Notes under the pieces: model-generated
Database searches by the model: none
Told to the model about the DNA's origin: nothing
Seen by the model: the letters and a program-made list of their open reading frames with translations, nothing else
Source of the DNA: Argentina anserina
Lineage: Eukaryota > Streptophyta > Magnoliopsida > Rosales > Rosaceae
Length of the DNA: 64,000 bases
Reading direction: 5' to 3'
Assembly (NCBI RefSeq): GCF_933775445.1
Contig: NC_065874.1
Span: forward strand, 312,501 to 376,500
Part shown: piece by piece, positions 25,212 to 38,978 of the stretch
Numbering within the stretch: the first letter of the stretch is position 1
How the letters are laid out: every line of letters starts with the position of its first letter
Translations under genes and position numbers: made by a program

Positions 25212-25724
25212 ATGGAAATTAAACAGCATGTATGCTTTCAAAAAGAGATGTTATTAAACAACTTTGAGTTCAAAAGTACATAAAAATTTGTCATTAAACA
25301 CCATAAGTTTAAGAGTACAAAATGAGACCTATTAGATGAATTACACATTTTAGAACTCTTAATTAACATTGTTTTGACTCTCTTGTGTAGCTACATGTTG
25401 AGTTTGAGTTGAGGAATAAATAGCACAAAACTCAGCATAAGTACCTCCCTCTGCTGCCTTTCTCTTATACCAGCCCTTCACATACCTTATGGCTTGGTCA
25501 TTGACATTATAAGCAGTTGTAGATGGGGCTGCAACTCAGGTAACCTAAATCAGTCCAAAGTTCTAAAGAAAAATACATATTCAATGTCACAAGTCACAAC
25601 AATTGCAAAACAACAATCTCATTACTTTATAATTAAGTTACAACAACAAACCTTAGCTCTAACTCTTTTCTTTGTGCGAGCTCCACCATATTATCATTCC
25701 CCCATGTTCCAATAACAAATCAAA

Positions 25725-28700
25725 TTATTTAACTAAAGAAAAAAAACTACAAACCTTAGCTCTAATACAATGAATCAATGTAGGTGAATGAAAAGAACTT
25801 ACCGATGCAAGTTTTTTAGCCTTGGTTATCAGACATCCAGTTGTGTTATGTCCTTGCTGCTTACAAATTCCACAAGTCATCTTAATACCAGTTTTCAAAC
25901 CCAATTTCCCCTGGATGAGAGCTGGTGGTGCCATGCCCTTGTTCTTTTCACCAGCTTCCTTAGTCCTCTTCATTTTTGGCCTGCCATCTTGCTTCTTAAA
26001 TGAAGGACGAGCAATTGGGAAGTCAACTTTTTCCCAATTATCCCACCCTGCAATGGGGCTTATGGTAGGTGTATATGTCTGCAATTATCTAGAAGCTAGG
26101 AAGTAGTTATCACAGTACAAATCATGATCATGCCTTTTGGAGAGGGCATGTACACAAGGTATGCCACTAAATTTCCACCTTCTGAAGTACATATATGAAG
26201 ACCTAAGTCCACCGCATGTTTGCTGCCATTTTCCCCTGTTCCAGTCACTTGGTAGATGTACTTAGTGCTTCTATGTGCTATATATTGTGTTACTCTCTTT
26301 GCAGTCTTAACTATTATATTCTTTATCCTAGGACCAACAACTCCTTTCTACTGCTCACGAGCAACCATTATGTTTGCATTCCTCACCATCATATCAATCC
26401 TTAACTTCTCAAACATGGTAAGAACATGCTTATCCCTACAAGGTAATATGGCATGGTTGAAGGACTCACACAAGTTGTTGAGAAGAATATCACACTTTGA
26501 GTCATCAACAAATAAAACTCTACTCCAATGCCTTAGAGGTTTGTCATGAAACCAATTAAATACATCAGGACTCTACATTTTGAAGTCATACATGTGCTTC
26601 TTATACCAAGCTTGAGTACTACTTCTTACTGCTTTCCACAATAATTATTTCAGTCCCTCTCCTTGATTCTTACCTTTGAAGTTATTGTACAAATGCCTAA
26701 CACAATTCCTTTGTTCAACATAAGGATACAAAGTTGTTTCATATAAACATTTGTATTAGAATCTATTAATTAATGGTGATGCAAAAAATAATTCACTTGA
26801 AAATAATGAAATTTACTTGAAGAAATATACCTTTAATAGCATTTTCTATTCCTTTTTGTTTGTCTGACATGAACACAAGCCTCTTGTTGTTTTATATACC
26901 CAAATCACCTATTAAGTACTCAAGGAACCAGATCCAAGTAGGTTGATCCTCTATTTCCACAAGTGTATAGGTAATTGGGTACATCCCATTGTTTGCATCA
27001 ATGCCGACTGCAGTTAAAAGCTGTTCATGATGATGGCCTTTGATATGGCAGCTATCTAAACAACATTCCAACCATCTTTCTATGCTTTGAAGCACATGTA
27101 CATCCTTTGGAATCTTCTAACTAGTCCATCCATCTATGTTTTGATCACAACAGTGGATCCATGATTGCTTCTCAACAACTCTTTTTGATATGAAGCCAAC
27201 TGATTGTACTGCTCAATATAATGTCATTCATTCATCTGTTTTGCACATCTTTTAGCCCTTGAGATCGTCTGCACACTCACATCAAATTTAAACTTCTCTA
27301 ATATATGGTGGTGTATGCCTTGCCTTAACCAGCTCTCATCATCCAATAAAGCATCCTTCACTTCTTCAACTAATCTTCTAAAATTTAGAAAGTGGTTGGT
27401 TTCCACATGTGAACATGTGTGTGTGTCAAACAAGGTCCTCATAACCATGGTATCACCAAAGTTTGGAACCCTACTTGCATACATTCTCCATTTAGAACCT
27501 CATTGGCACTTACTTCAATTTTCTTCCTTGTATTCTTCTTATACCATAAACTAATCTGGTTTCTAATTGCATGTTCCCTCACAGCTTCCCTACACTGCTT
27601 TGGATTGGATTAGAGAATGCAAGGTTGATCTTGAATATGGAGTTTTTAATATCCACATATCTGATTCACGATATGATATTTCTTCCCCCTACGTTAAACT
27701 ACCTGAAGTCAACAGGTTTCTCATCAGAATCTTCTCATGTGTCAATACCAATTAAGTTCTCAAGCCAATCTTATCCACCATTATCATCTGAACATTAGCC
27801 GTCATATCTCATGTCTTCATATTCAGGGACTTACTCTGGTTCTGTGACATTTTCCTCAAACTTGACATCATATGCAACTTCATCATGCTCCAAATCATAG
27901 TCAAAATCCACATAATATTCAGAGTCATCAGTGGAGTCATATTCCTCTACAACTACTGTACTAGGTTTTATACCTCCATTTCTTGTGTTATACCTTGTAT
28001 CCTTAGGCCTATGACCATTCTTGTTTGTTTTACTCCCTTGAACAGTCATCTTCCCATTTGTTCTCTCCCTCAACCTTTCCTCTAACCGATTAGCTAGTTG
28101 GGTCCTCACTTTAAGAGTCGATGCTGCCCTCTTTTCAACTGCTTCTTTCTCTCTTGCCTCAGCCTCTTCTCTTACAACATACTCTTCTCTATCTCTTTGT
28201 TCATTTCTTATTTCTCTCTTACCCTCTGGTCAATTTCATCCCTACTAAGCCCAACTGAAGTTTGACTCTCTCTAAATATTTCTTTTTTTATCATTAAGTT
28301 CTCAATCTCTTATTTTTCCCTCTTTTTAGCTGTTTCTCTCTCTTTTCTCAATCTCTTTAATTTTCCTTGCCAACTGATCTTTATAACCAACAAGCCATGG
28401 TTTATGTGTTGTATGTTTGTAATAAAACTCACTGTCACCTACCACTTCTCTTCTGATTCTTTTCTCATCATGCCCATAAATTGCATCATCATCATCATCA
28501 TCATCATCATCCATGTTCAAATCTTTATCTCCTAATATATCAGACAAATTTCTAAATGTCCTTTCACTTGGACCCACCATATGCTCATTGATACCACACA
28601 CACTTACATTTTTACCTAACATACCCACTTCAACATTATCTTCATTTAAATCAGTAAGGTCAATTACATCTACATCTTCACCCACCATAGTTCTACCCTC

Positions 28701-29171
28701 CAAGACCTCAACAATGCTATATAATTGTGATGCCATCAAATTTGCCTCAAAATGATTTCTCTCTACTTATCTTGGAGATTGCATATTCAAGGGATTATCC
28801 CAATTTGGATCAGTTGGGAGATTTTGCTCAGCTAAAACTTCATCGTTCCTAATTTTCTCTCCACCTATTATGTAAACATATATTTGTCTCATCTTTGGTA
28901 TCATCTTCATCGTCTCCATACATTCACCATCACCTTTAATCAGAATCAACCTTTCACGAGCTTCAGTTCTAGGAATCTTGAAATGATAAGATATGGGCAA
29001 CTCCCTGTATCCTAATTCCCGAGCTATGTTGTTCAATTCAACCCATGAAAACTTCTCCGGATCCATACCATCTAAATATGTCTTCACACCCCTCTTATTA
29101 AACCCATGATCAAAGTACTTATTCCTCTCATATGTATCAGTTTTGTAATATCCTCCATGGACTATTTCCAT
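25725..29171 (-). mobile_element. Degenerate MuDR-like (MULE) transposon
   Basis: Pieces of one MULE transposase occur in order on the minus strand. From 29171 comes an N-terminal region starting MEIVHGGYYKTDTYERN. A linker with a nine-Asp run follows at about 28500, then a basic linker and a zinc-binding block around 27400 (HTCSHVETNHFLNFRR). At 27095-26892 is the start of the MULE catalytic domain (LDSCHIKGHHHEQLLTAVGI, PTWIWFLEYL), followed by SDKQKGIENAI. Near 25870 is the C-terminal zinc knuckle CGICKQQGHNTTGC (CX2CX4HX4C). Several stops and frame changes separate the pieces (for example at 26890, 26640 and 26100), so it is not active. Outer limits may be about 25250-29900; I could not define terminal inverted repeats. 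Confidence 0.85.
28489..28515. repeat. (ATC)n triplet run in the MULE relic
   Basis: A nine-triplet ATC run encodes poly-Asp on the minus strand within the transposase linker. Confidence 0.85.
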
Positions 29172-29904
29172 CGTATACAGATGGGCTTGTACTGAAATCA
29201 AATCGAAAAAAAAGGAGAAACCACTCTAAGTATCGTTTCAAACTAGATTTGGGGGGTTTAAACATAAAAAATTCAAACCCTAAACCATCTTCAACAATAA
29301 TCAAACCCTAAACAATGTAAAAATCCAGAACATACAAATCGATTACATTCAAATCCATTGTTTATTAAACCCTAACCCAACTTTAAACCCTAAAATCAAT
29401 TTCAAATCACAAATACACAAGATCATGATAACACAACAACGTGAAAAAGAGATTAAAATACATATTATAATCGAAAACTTACTATCTAGTTGAGGTGGTC
29501 TAGATTCTACAAAAATCTCAAACATCACTCTAGTCTTCATTGCTTATACAAATACAGAACAAAGGTTAATGTTATCATATTAGCGTCCCAATATTTTGCT
29601 TTCACTCTTTCTAATTGACAATTTTTTAGAGAAGTGAGGAGTGAGGTTAGTTTAGATTTTGAGAGATTTTGATCACGATCTAGGTTTTGAAAGATTTTAA
29701 GAAAAATTAGGGTTTGAAGAGGGGGAGTTTTAATTTTGATCAAATTTGACGGAATAGTCAATTTAACTCTTTTTTTAATGGTCATGTGCAAGACACATGA
29801 CCCAGAAAATAGAACTGTAATGGAAATTGACTTCAAACCCCTTATTGATAGCGAATAACGAGTTTGTGTACTACATTGATATAACTCAGAGTATAAGTAC
29901 AACA

Positions 29905-32900
29905 TTGACTTGCTACAAGAATTTGGATAATGATAGTGGAATTTTTTCTATATATATCCTCAAACTACGCAAACTATTGAAATTGAATTAGTCTGATTAA
30001 ATATTAGGGAGGTTGAGAAACGAAATATGTTTTGACATCTGACAAGTCAATACCTAAATTAAATGTATGATATTAAAGAATTGATAGTCGATTCCTAGCA
30101 CCATATAACTAGGCAAGCATTCCAATTACATAATGTGTATATAGAGCCGTATACATCTGATATTGATGTACAAAAAACTATACATCTGATATAAAATTAG
30201 AAAAGCAGATAGCATTATTTGTTTGATTAATGAGTTCTAAGTTGATTGGCATTAATCAATCCAACATGCTGAGTTGTTTAGCACCCTAACCGCAGTTGTG
30301 GAATATGTAAAAGAAGGTATTTGTCCTTGCATGCATGTTGAACAAAATTTTCAGAGATTTCCAAGCTAGAATAATGAATAACAATATCATGAATATTTTT
30401 CTGGTTGAGATATACTTGAATATATAGCTAGCCTGTAGTGCGTAATCTCACTATTATATTTAATCTCCCTACTAATCAAGAACGGCCACTAACTTTGATC
30501 GTATTATGTTTAGTACGTTTGGTCTGGTATAGCAGCATCCCTAGCTCGGCCTAATTTTTTAGATGAATTTTATCAAAAATCTAATCTTTTGTAATCTTAC
30601 ATGTGTATATATAGTAATATCGATGAATTTCACTAACTCTGAGTTTCTTTTCTTCTGATCTTACCTGCCTAAGTAAGTTTATCAGCTGAAAATCTTAATT
30701 TACTGACGCTTCAGTGTACCTTTAACGGTTAACCTCACTAGCTAGGTAGTGCCGTTTAATTTCATAGTTCATGATAACGCGTACTTGACTAAAGACGTTG
30801 CTGCTTAACTAATCATGCTTTGAAGAATATTATCAGAAGGTTCTTTCTCAAAATTCAATTTGCAGTAAGATATTATATATTATATTACTTCACTAACCAC
30901 TACCACGTAAATTCTCACGATAGAATCATATATACGAGGATATGAATCATATGATTACTTTGTTGGTTTAACTTAGATAGCTCAGCTCATGCTAACGGAA
31001 TAGAAGTACAGAACCACGACTATGCGAGTAATCATGAACTCTGATACACGTACTGCGGTACTGGGCACTAGCTAGCTACTTGTCCATAATATGAGTCGCA
31101 ACCAGCCAAACTGCATGGTCCTACACTTTTTCGGGCTGTACATCCGAATGTTAATAATAAATATTATTTTTTAACTCCACGCATAAAATAATATCATACA
31201 TACATTAATATATACTATAATTTTCTCATTTTTTCATGCAAAACGTGGTCTGAGCATTTACAAGGCTCTAATTAGAGAAACAAAGAAGCAACGACTGTGT
31301 TTGATGTCAAAATACACATTAGATCTTTAATTCTATTCTACGTCAAATAATTAAAAAGAAGTTAAAGCTTATCTGTATTTGATGTTAACGGCATTAGGGT
31401 TTCAGCAACGTTTGAACTAAGAATATACAAGTGGCGATGGATCATCCTGTACAAATAGACGTGTTTGATGTTACTGATAATCGCTTTTCACATCACTGGA
31501 AATCTGGAATGAGCAATATCTATCATGCTCTGGCAGAAAATATAGCTGTGTAGATCCTTTTTGTAATATCTTTGTTACTCGATCAATGTAATTAAGATCG
31601 ATGGCCCATGATTATCTGCGAGTTTTCTGGCTTAATTTCTATACGTTGATATCAAATCTTTCTTCGGATTCAGGGGATCTTTGAGATTTCCTTAATCTAA
31701 TACGAATGTAGATATAACACACTCTATTCAAGCTTCAATGTCTAGCTAGTACTGCAAATAATTTACGATGAAGCAGCCGAGCAATGTTCCAGTGGCCACC
31801 ATGCATATATGCATAGCCTGCAGCAGGCAGCAGCCAATGTAAATAGACCGAACTAGCTGGTAGTCACCTAAGTCGATCTCGATCTGAACGATCATATAAA
31901 TAGAACTTGCATATGCTGCACTGTTTGAGACAGGAACACAGTTTGTACATGGCAAAACCAATATATTCATTCTAATTAAGATACAAAATTAAAGAAGCTA
32001 GGGCTATAATGGGCATGCTGCACAAGTCTTAATCAGTGCTTGCTGTTTCATCACAATATATAATGAGCTTGAGGTTGAAGCAATATACCTGTAAACATAA
32101 TGAAGTCGGTATATTACGTATATATGTTGATCTGTTCCAGGCTTCTAGCTTCCGTGCATGCATTTAGTGGGTGCCATATTTCGATTGAAAATTGCTAGAC
32201 TTTCCCTTCTACTCTTCTAGTTACAATCTATCAAGTAAGGAAATATCTATTTTTTCTATTTTCAAATATGTGGATAATATGCATGTTGCATGGGATAGGG
32301 GACAACCTGATAATGACCTCAGGCTCTCTGGATCTGAGATTGAGATGAGAGAGCGGCCATTATTAGCTAGCTAGACAATTTACACGCGCAATCAACTCGT
32401 ATATCTAGCTATATGTGTGCAGAATTGCAGATAGAGATGGGAGATAGGGATCGATGGAGATGCATGGCTGATCGAGTTTAGTTCAACCCTCGTCATCACT
32501 CATGCATCCCCTAATTAATGAATCAGTTTTCTGGTACGTACGTCCTAAAGAATCAGTTACTTCAAACATCGAAGGTACCCATGTGCATGATTCTGGGAAT
32601 CTACAGTTCCCAGCTTCTCTGCTTCAGCTGTTCGTTGGCAGGCATCATGCACCTTCATTCTTAACTTTAATCTCAGCACGCGCAAGGGTAAAGTGTAATC
32701 CCAGCTTCGATCACACTAGATCATTTGGATTAGTAGAAATGAGAGAGGGTTTCAATCTATTGTTTGAATCGATTTGTGTTAAATGGGAAGGTCATGGCTT
32801 GGTATTATTTCCAACAACTTTTGGAATCTGGCAGAGAGCCATAATGAGTGTGTATATCGGTCACTGCTGTCAGTGGTCCAGTGTTACGAGCCCCCCTTGC

Positions 32901-35900
32901 TTGTATGTCTAATCAAATCATCCACCACCTCGCAAATTCGGGTTTATATATTTCTTATGACCCAGTGGACAGATTTCATTCATTTGAAGAACATTGGCCC
33001 ATATTATGCCATTGATTTTCTTTTATGAATCAGCCCAAGTCGATAACACATTACACACGCGTATTTTCCATGCATAAACATGAGGTTCCACAAATAGATG
33101 AATGCCGTCGTCTGTTTATCAAGAGAACCCTTACGGGGATCTCATGGAGTCATAGATGCCGAAAGACTGAGAGAACCTCGTCATTGTTGCGAGATGAACT
33201 ATTGAGCTAACCATCCAACAAGAATCTATTTTACCAAAATTAGTCGTAGAAAATCTCTATATCTGTGAAAGACTCAATATGTAAAGAATAATGAAGAAAA
33301 ATAGGGTCATAGAGAAAGCGAAGGGACTACATCGTGGATATATACGAACAGTGCATCAAAACAAACGAGCCCGTTTTAAAGGTAATAGGCAATATCAAAT
33401 GATCAATCTTTAACCCGCAATATGATTCTACAATGTTAATACTTAACACAGTAGTCTAAGATAATCGTTCTATCAATGTATAAAGCTTATATAAGAGTTT
33501 AATTTTTCAGTCGTCACGGTAGTCCGGCAGTGCTTACACTGTTACACACATGCTGGTTGATCGAGGAATTGAGATCATCTTTTACTCGTAGGCTATTTCT
33601 ACTTGTGCAAAAGTATTCTTCCTTTCTTTGACTTTAGATAGCTTGGGAACCTCTTTAAGATAGCTAGGTCAATGAAAGATTTCACTCGCGCTTCACGGTA
33701 CGTTCTCACCCTAATTAAGCTTGGCTTCTAAGTTTATGCCACACAATGAACACATAAGGGGCATTAGATAGTAAGTTACATTAGCGTATATAAACTATCT
33801 TAATTTATGTATTAGCTAGTCATAATCTCAACAACTCCACGAATTTCTTTGACACATTATCTAGTTACACTCGTAAACAATCTACACGCTTTCATCATTG
33901 ATTTCATCGGTACTACGGCCGATGAAATCGTAAAACTCCACTTGATCGTGAGAACCCATCACATTGATCACAATCATCACATCAATTTTGATTAATTTCA
34001 CTTGTTACGTTTGATGAGTGATATACTGATATTAATAAACATGTACAACTGATTATATATCGGCAGGTTTTCTGCCAAAAACATTGACTGATAGATGTGT
34101 GTGCGTATTCTTTGACTCCACACGTGATGTACCAATTAATTATACCTCATACAACAAGTTTAATCTAGCTTACTCGATAACTAGTGCGAGCTGTGATTTT
34201 ACCAGTTGTATTGATAACATTCCAAGTTGCTGAATTTGAAATTAGAAGACGAATATACATCATACGATCATGGTACGTTAGCACATAGACAAACGTGGTC
34301 CGTGGATCACCAATAATATATTGACATTATCTCAACTTAACCAACTTTTTAGATGTTGAGTTTAATCTCAAAAAGTTTCGGTATAATTGGGTAGCATCAA
34401 TCCATTTATAAGTTGTATATTATTTGTCACATTTTCAGATGTGGAATCTCTCATCTTCAACACTCTCCCTCACGTGCAGACCGTGTAATTCGTTCGGTCT
34501 AATTTCCACATCAGAAATCGGTATGTGTGATTTGGTGGTTTGCTCCAATTCCAATTTTCGGAAATTGACAATACAATCTAAGGCCCACTACAGACACTTG
34601 GTATAAAATTCGATAAACTCAAATTTAGGCCCAGTATGTTTGAGGAATCCTCATAGGTTTAGGAGAAATAATTGAAGAGATGCTCGTTTTAATACCATAT
34701 TGCACAGAGACAAGTGTGGCCCGTAAATCACTAATGTACTGATATTGTGTCAACTTAACCACTTTTTAAGATGTTGGATTTTAATCTAAAAAATATTAGT
34801 AAATTGAGTATCATCTATCTACTCATAATTTATATATTATTTATTATATATGTGAAATCTCTCATATTCAGTAATTATACATCGACATCCGTCCAAACCA
34901 AAGAGTTTGTAGTTTACAAACACTTTCTCACTAGAAATAAACATACAATCTCTCATGCAATCTTTATAACATATTATAATCAAGAAACAACCCTAGCTGG
35001 CAGATTGCTTTACATTATTGTAGCTGACTCTGATTGAGAAATCAGCACATACTCAATTTCTACGTGTCCGTACGTATATATTTTGACTCCGGTGGCTACA
35101 TGTATAATCTATACGTACGGCATCTACATTGTCTTCTTTTCTTCTTCTTAACTCCGAGCAGAGTTGAATTAAAATGTCCGTCTGATAGTCTTTGCCATAT
35201 TTTAGCTGTGGGAAAGTGTAATTAGAGCTTAAATTGGTATATCAGGTGATAGCTGATCGAAATAATTAAATTGAAGTTGCGTACCCGGCCGGTGCATGAA
35301 TGCATGATGGTGTGTCCTCAGAAGCAATTAGATCGTTCTCTTACGTACCCTTTAGACCCGATCATTATTTGATCGAGTCAATGAAATTAACATCCTATAG
35401 ATTCTATTTCAATTAAAAGTTCCTTCTTAATTAACTTAAAATATTAAACGGATACAAATTTATAATTAGTACGAGTACGTAATTAAGTAATTGATTGAAC
35501 GAGTTGACTAGATCCAGATTTCCAAAAGCGTCATATATACGTATATATATGCGTCATCGAAACAATATGTACAAGGGAGTCGAGGATTCAATCATAATAA
35601 CCGAATAAGAGGAGAAATATAAAGGCAACAAATGGAAAATGTAATCGCTTATTCAAGTACGTCTCGACAGCGTACTTCTAAATTCACGAGGACTTCCCTT
35701 TAAGATATTCTAAGCCAGGCCTGCAATATCTAACTGATTCGGCCCTAATAATGTTGAGTAATGTTCACATGAGCTTGGCTGTAATGCAAATTAACGTTTT
35801 TTTTTTTAACTTATTAAACAACTTACCTCTTATGATCGATCAAAGCCCTGATATAATAAACCAACTGGTAGTCTACTATATAGTTTGGCATCAAGTTGCG

Positions 35901-36146
35901 GCATGCACATGCATTCTGCCTTGTTAATTAAGCTGCATGCAAATATGTTAGTTTTCATATATTAAAAGAACATTCGCTCGATAAGGCTAGAGTATGGACA
36001 CGTACAGAAATCATGCTTTTATTGCTTATGTATGTGGTAGATATTAGGAACATGCATGGCCAGCGAAACAAAGTAAAGTCTGAGATTCTCTGATCTGTCG
36101 ATGAAGGAAAGATCATCTAAAGTGTAAGTTATATATATATATATAT
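29905..36146. other. Long gene-poor spacer
   Basis: About 6 kb of AT-rich DNA between the MULE relic and a foldback element, without a recognisable gene. A 136-codon open frame at 32502-32912 has no family signature. A TATAAATAG motif near 31893 could be a promoter of a non-coding transcript. Two copies of a dispersed repeat lie at 34280-34905. Confidence 0.5.
34280..34905. repeat. Two copies of a dispersed repeat in tandem
   Basis: Copy 1 (about 34285-34500) and copy 2 (about 34710-34870) share the order: GTGGTCCGTGGATCAC-like start, ATTGTCTCAACTTAACCA, AGATGTTGRGTTTTAATC, TATAATTGGGTA, and ATATTATTTRT near the end. Related copies occur at about 57800-57960 and 58165-58345. This is a dispersed non-coding family, possibly SINE- or LTR-derived. 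Confidence 0.6.
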
Positions 36147-36457
36147 ATAGTCCATTCACCAACTTTTCGATTTCATTTTCACTTCTCTACCGTTTAACTT
36201 TTAGAGTCTAATGTGTAAATTACCTCAGTAAAATTTAATCTAAAATGGAGGTGTTTAAGGCATTTAAAACTGGAAATTAAACTTATAAACATGAACGATC
36301 CAGGTTTGATATTTGGTGCGTTCATTGCTTCCACCAAGTTTGATACCTCAACGATCACCATTTTGACTGAAAATTTACAGAGGTGATCTATATTAGACTC
36401 TAAAAGTTGAACGGTAGAGATGTGAAAATATAATCGAAAAGTTAGTAAATGAGCTAT
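36147..36457. mobile_element. Foldback MITE with about 100-bp inverted arms
   Basis: The left arm (from about 36147) and the reverse complement of the right arm (ending about 36457) both read CAACTTTTCGATT, then ATTTTCAC, TCTCTACCGTT, CAACTTTTAGAGTCTAAT and a shared GTAAATT/AAAATGG segment. The outermost ATAG..TCATT is also shared. It inserted in a (TA)n tract at 36127-36148, consistent with a TA target, and is non-coding. Confidence 0.75.
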
Positions 36458-36578
36458 GTTTTAAAAAAAAAATCTATCATTGGAAGATGACTATATATAG
36501 TGCTCACTATATATATAGGTATACATTTGACCTTATAATTAAACAAGATTGATTACACTCATTAACTAATCGATCAAT

Positions 36579-36800
36579 ATCTCTACTACTATAAAGCGTG
36601 TACTCTTAAAAAATCACAAAATTATGTTTTGCCTAAAATATTATTTTTATTGGCCATAATTACATAAAAGGATTACGTTACAAAAATCAAAACGAATAAG
36701 CTTTCAAAAAAAAATATATATATAACCACAAATAAAGTAAATTTTTGTCATATTTATATAATAAATCGTGCGATAACTTAGTACTACTAACTGCGCGCGT
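36579..36800 (+). mobile_element. Possible Helitron 5' end or short non-autonomous Helitron
   Basis: TCTCTACTACTATAAAG at 36580 matches the conserved plant Helitron 5' terminus (TC followed by TACTAnnnTATAAA) and follows an A. A GC-rich CGTGCG stretch before TTAGT near 36775 might be the 3' end, but I cannot show a convincing hairpin plus CTRR end. Confidence 0.35.
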
Positions 36801-38978
36801 TATGGGAGTACCAATCGCCGACGACGCCGTGTCCTACTGGATAGAAGTCATAGAACAAAGTGAACGCACCGGAGAAAGAAAGACGACGACACAGAGACGA
36901 AGACAAATGAAGCTATCGAGATCAGTCCAGCTTGAAACAACGCGTGTCTTCCACTCGGTTCTGAATTGGGTCCTAGCTGCACCTTTATGTCAAAATACTG
37001 ATAGGGGAAGGTAGAGTTGTTCGATTCCATACCTGGAATCAGGGAAAGAAGGAGGAGAGTTGCTCCTAGTGTCTGTCACTCACCATGCTCGATCAACCAT
37101 AAACCTAACCCTAACTATCCCAGTATTTCCAGAATTCTCTATCCTCTGTTGTCGTACGACTCCAAGAGAAAAGTACAAAACGAATCGTACGCTTAGCTCT
37201 GGCCAAATCTGAATGATACGAGGCAGTACAAAATGGGCAATGTGTGAGTGAGAAATTATAAACCACCGGCTCATTCAACACGCATTGCTTTGACTGCGTA
37301 AGTCGTCTTGACTTTTGTGAGTCGACTGGCCAGAAGCCTATTCTGTGTGAATTAACAGATCGAGCACTCCATCTATATGCTTTCTTATATCAGTGACATC
37401 ACTTACAAGATATATACATGCCAATAGGGTTTGGAGCTCTACCAATTAAACGCATTCCATTATGTGAAATAATTAGAATGTATCTATAACCAAATAGGGT
37501 TTCCTATTATTAGTGTGTTGGTTTGGAACCCATAATAAGGCTCCTATAATTTAATTTCAACATTCCTATCGGTCTTGGTTGTTTTACGGAAAGTAGACAT
37601 TAGGAATTAAGAGTTGTTAATTTCTTGTGTTGAGATCAATGAGATGGAAAACAAAATATTTACTTTCATGATGAAAGGAAAAATTAATCTCTTTCAAAAT
37701 TGGAAATATCATTTCCTTCTTTTCCCTTCCCATGTGAAAGTCATGAGAGCCCCTTAATAGCTATTAGCTAGTATTCTAAAGTGATGTAGAGAAAGTTAAC
37801 TAATTATGCCACTTAACTAAAGTTTTGAGCCTAACTGTGTTTTGTCTAAAAGGTGAGAGCAAGTAAAGTTCCTACAACTTAATAGGTACAAATATCTGCT
37901 GAAACGGATTCAATTACTTGATTTTTCTGAATGGTAGTGTTATACATGCCAAAAATTCAAATTCTATTATTTTTTCGGATTCAAATTCTACTGTTGAGAA
38001 ACAACAGTAGCAAACTTCCTATACTTTAAAGACTTTTCCTTCATCGGAGGCTTAATCTTGAGAGATTCTCTGGTTGCAGGTTTTGCTTTCTCCATCGCAT
38101 CTGCAGATTTTGCTCTCGCTCGCCGCTACTAACGGGGTCTCGGTAAAAACGACACACGAATTATACCTCAATGCACATTTTAGTATCTGAACTTTTAAAA
38201 CTACCTAAATGGTACCTAAACTAATACTCTATCACCCATTATGTATCTCTTTTTGATAAAAAGAGAATAAAATCGTCAAACATCCCATAAAAAAACCGAA
38301 AGTTAGTTTGATTCCATAATCATGGAAGAAAATAACTATAAATCAGAAGTATCCTCGACTGTTACATCCGAGGACAAGGATACACGTACTACTAATTTCA
38401 CCAATTCAATGATTTCATGCAGGTTCCAACAGAAGTCTGAACTAAATTAATTTCACCGTCTATTTGGGTGGAACATATCTCAGGGTCTATTTGGGTGGAA
38501 CATATCTTAAGCTAAGAATTTGGTAAGGAAACTCTTTTAACACGAGAGGCGTGTGCCTATGTGAAGAAGACATTGGAAACAGCCGCCCAACCAAGTCTGA
38601 TTCCTCCTTAATCACCAATCGAAGTCTGTTTCAAAATCCACGTGTCCTTGTTGTTCGACCTCTGAAGTCTGAATGAACCAAAGTTTTTTTATTTTTTATT
38701 TTTGGCAATGTGAATGAACCAAAGTTAGGAGCAGGTGGGAAAAGGCACCGTGTTTTCTCCAAATCATACTGTACCCCTCATATTATTCAAACCTACTATT
38801 TATTTTTTAAAGAACAAATCAAGATATTAAAGAACCTTCCTCAACGGACCAGCCAACAACCTCCAAATTCACTCTTATTTATATACATCACCTCCTCTAC
38901 CTCCTCAACACAAATTAAATTGCTCCCAAATTCTGATCAAACTACCCAGTTGGGATTCTCAAGTCCCAATCATATCCC
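36801..38978. other. Intergenic upstream of the DOMON-b561 gene
   Basis: No recognised gene; the open frames at 36745-37274 have no domain signature. The region includes a dispersed-repeat-like stretch at about 38143-38280 (ACACACGAATTATACCTCAATGCAC...), a 27-bp tandem duplication at 38458-38508, and a CCACGTGTCC G-box near 38640 in the promoter of the following gene. Confidence 0.5.
38458..38508. repeat. 27-bp tandem duplication
   Basis: GTCTATTTGGGTGGAACATA plus TCTCAGG is repeated head to tail almost exactly, about 470 bp upstream of the DOMON-b561 start codon. Confidence 0.9.

Noticed and set aside
32502..32912. 136-codon open frame in the gene-poor spacer
   Set aside because: No domain, no homologue I recognise, and composition like its surroundings.
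33080..33220. tRNA-like A-box (minus strand TTAGCTCAATAG) near 33200
   Set aside because: No matching T-arm (GGTTCGAATCC) or acceptor pairing at a suitable distance.
34450..34475. ACTCTCCCTCACGTGCAGACC resembling miR477
   Set aside because: Only about the first 11 bases match, and the sequence is part of a dispersed repeat without a hairpin partner nearby.
36745..37274. 89- and 64-codon frames near 37 kb
   Set aside because: No recognisable domain, no splice-consistent continuation and no conserved neighbour.
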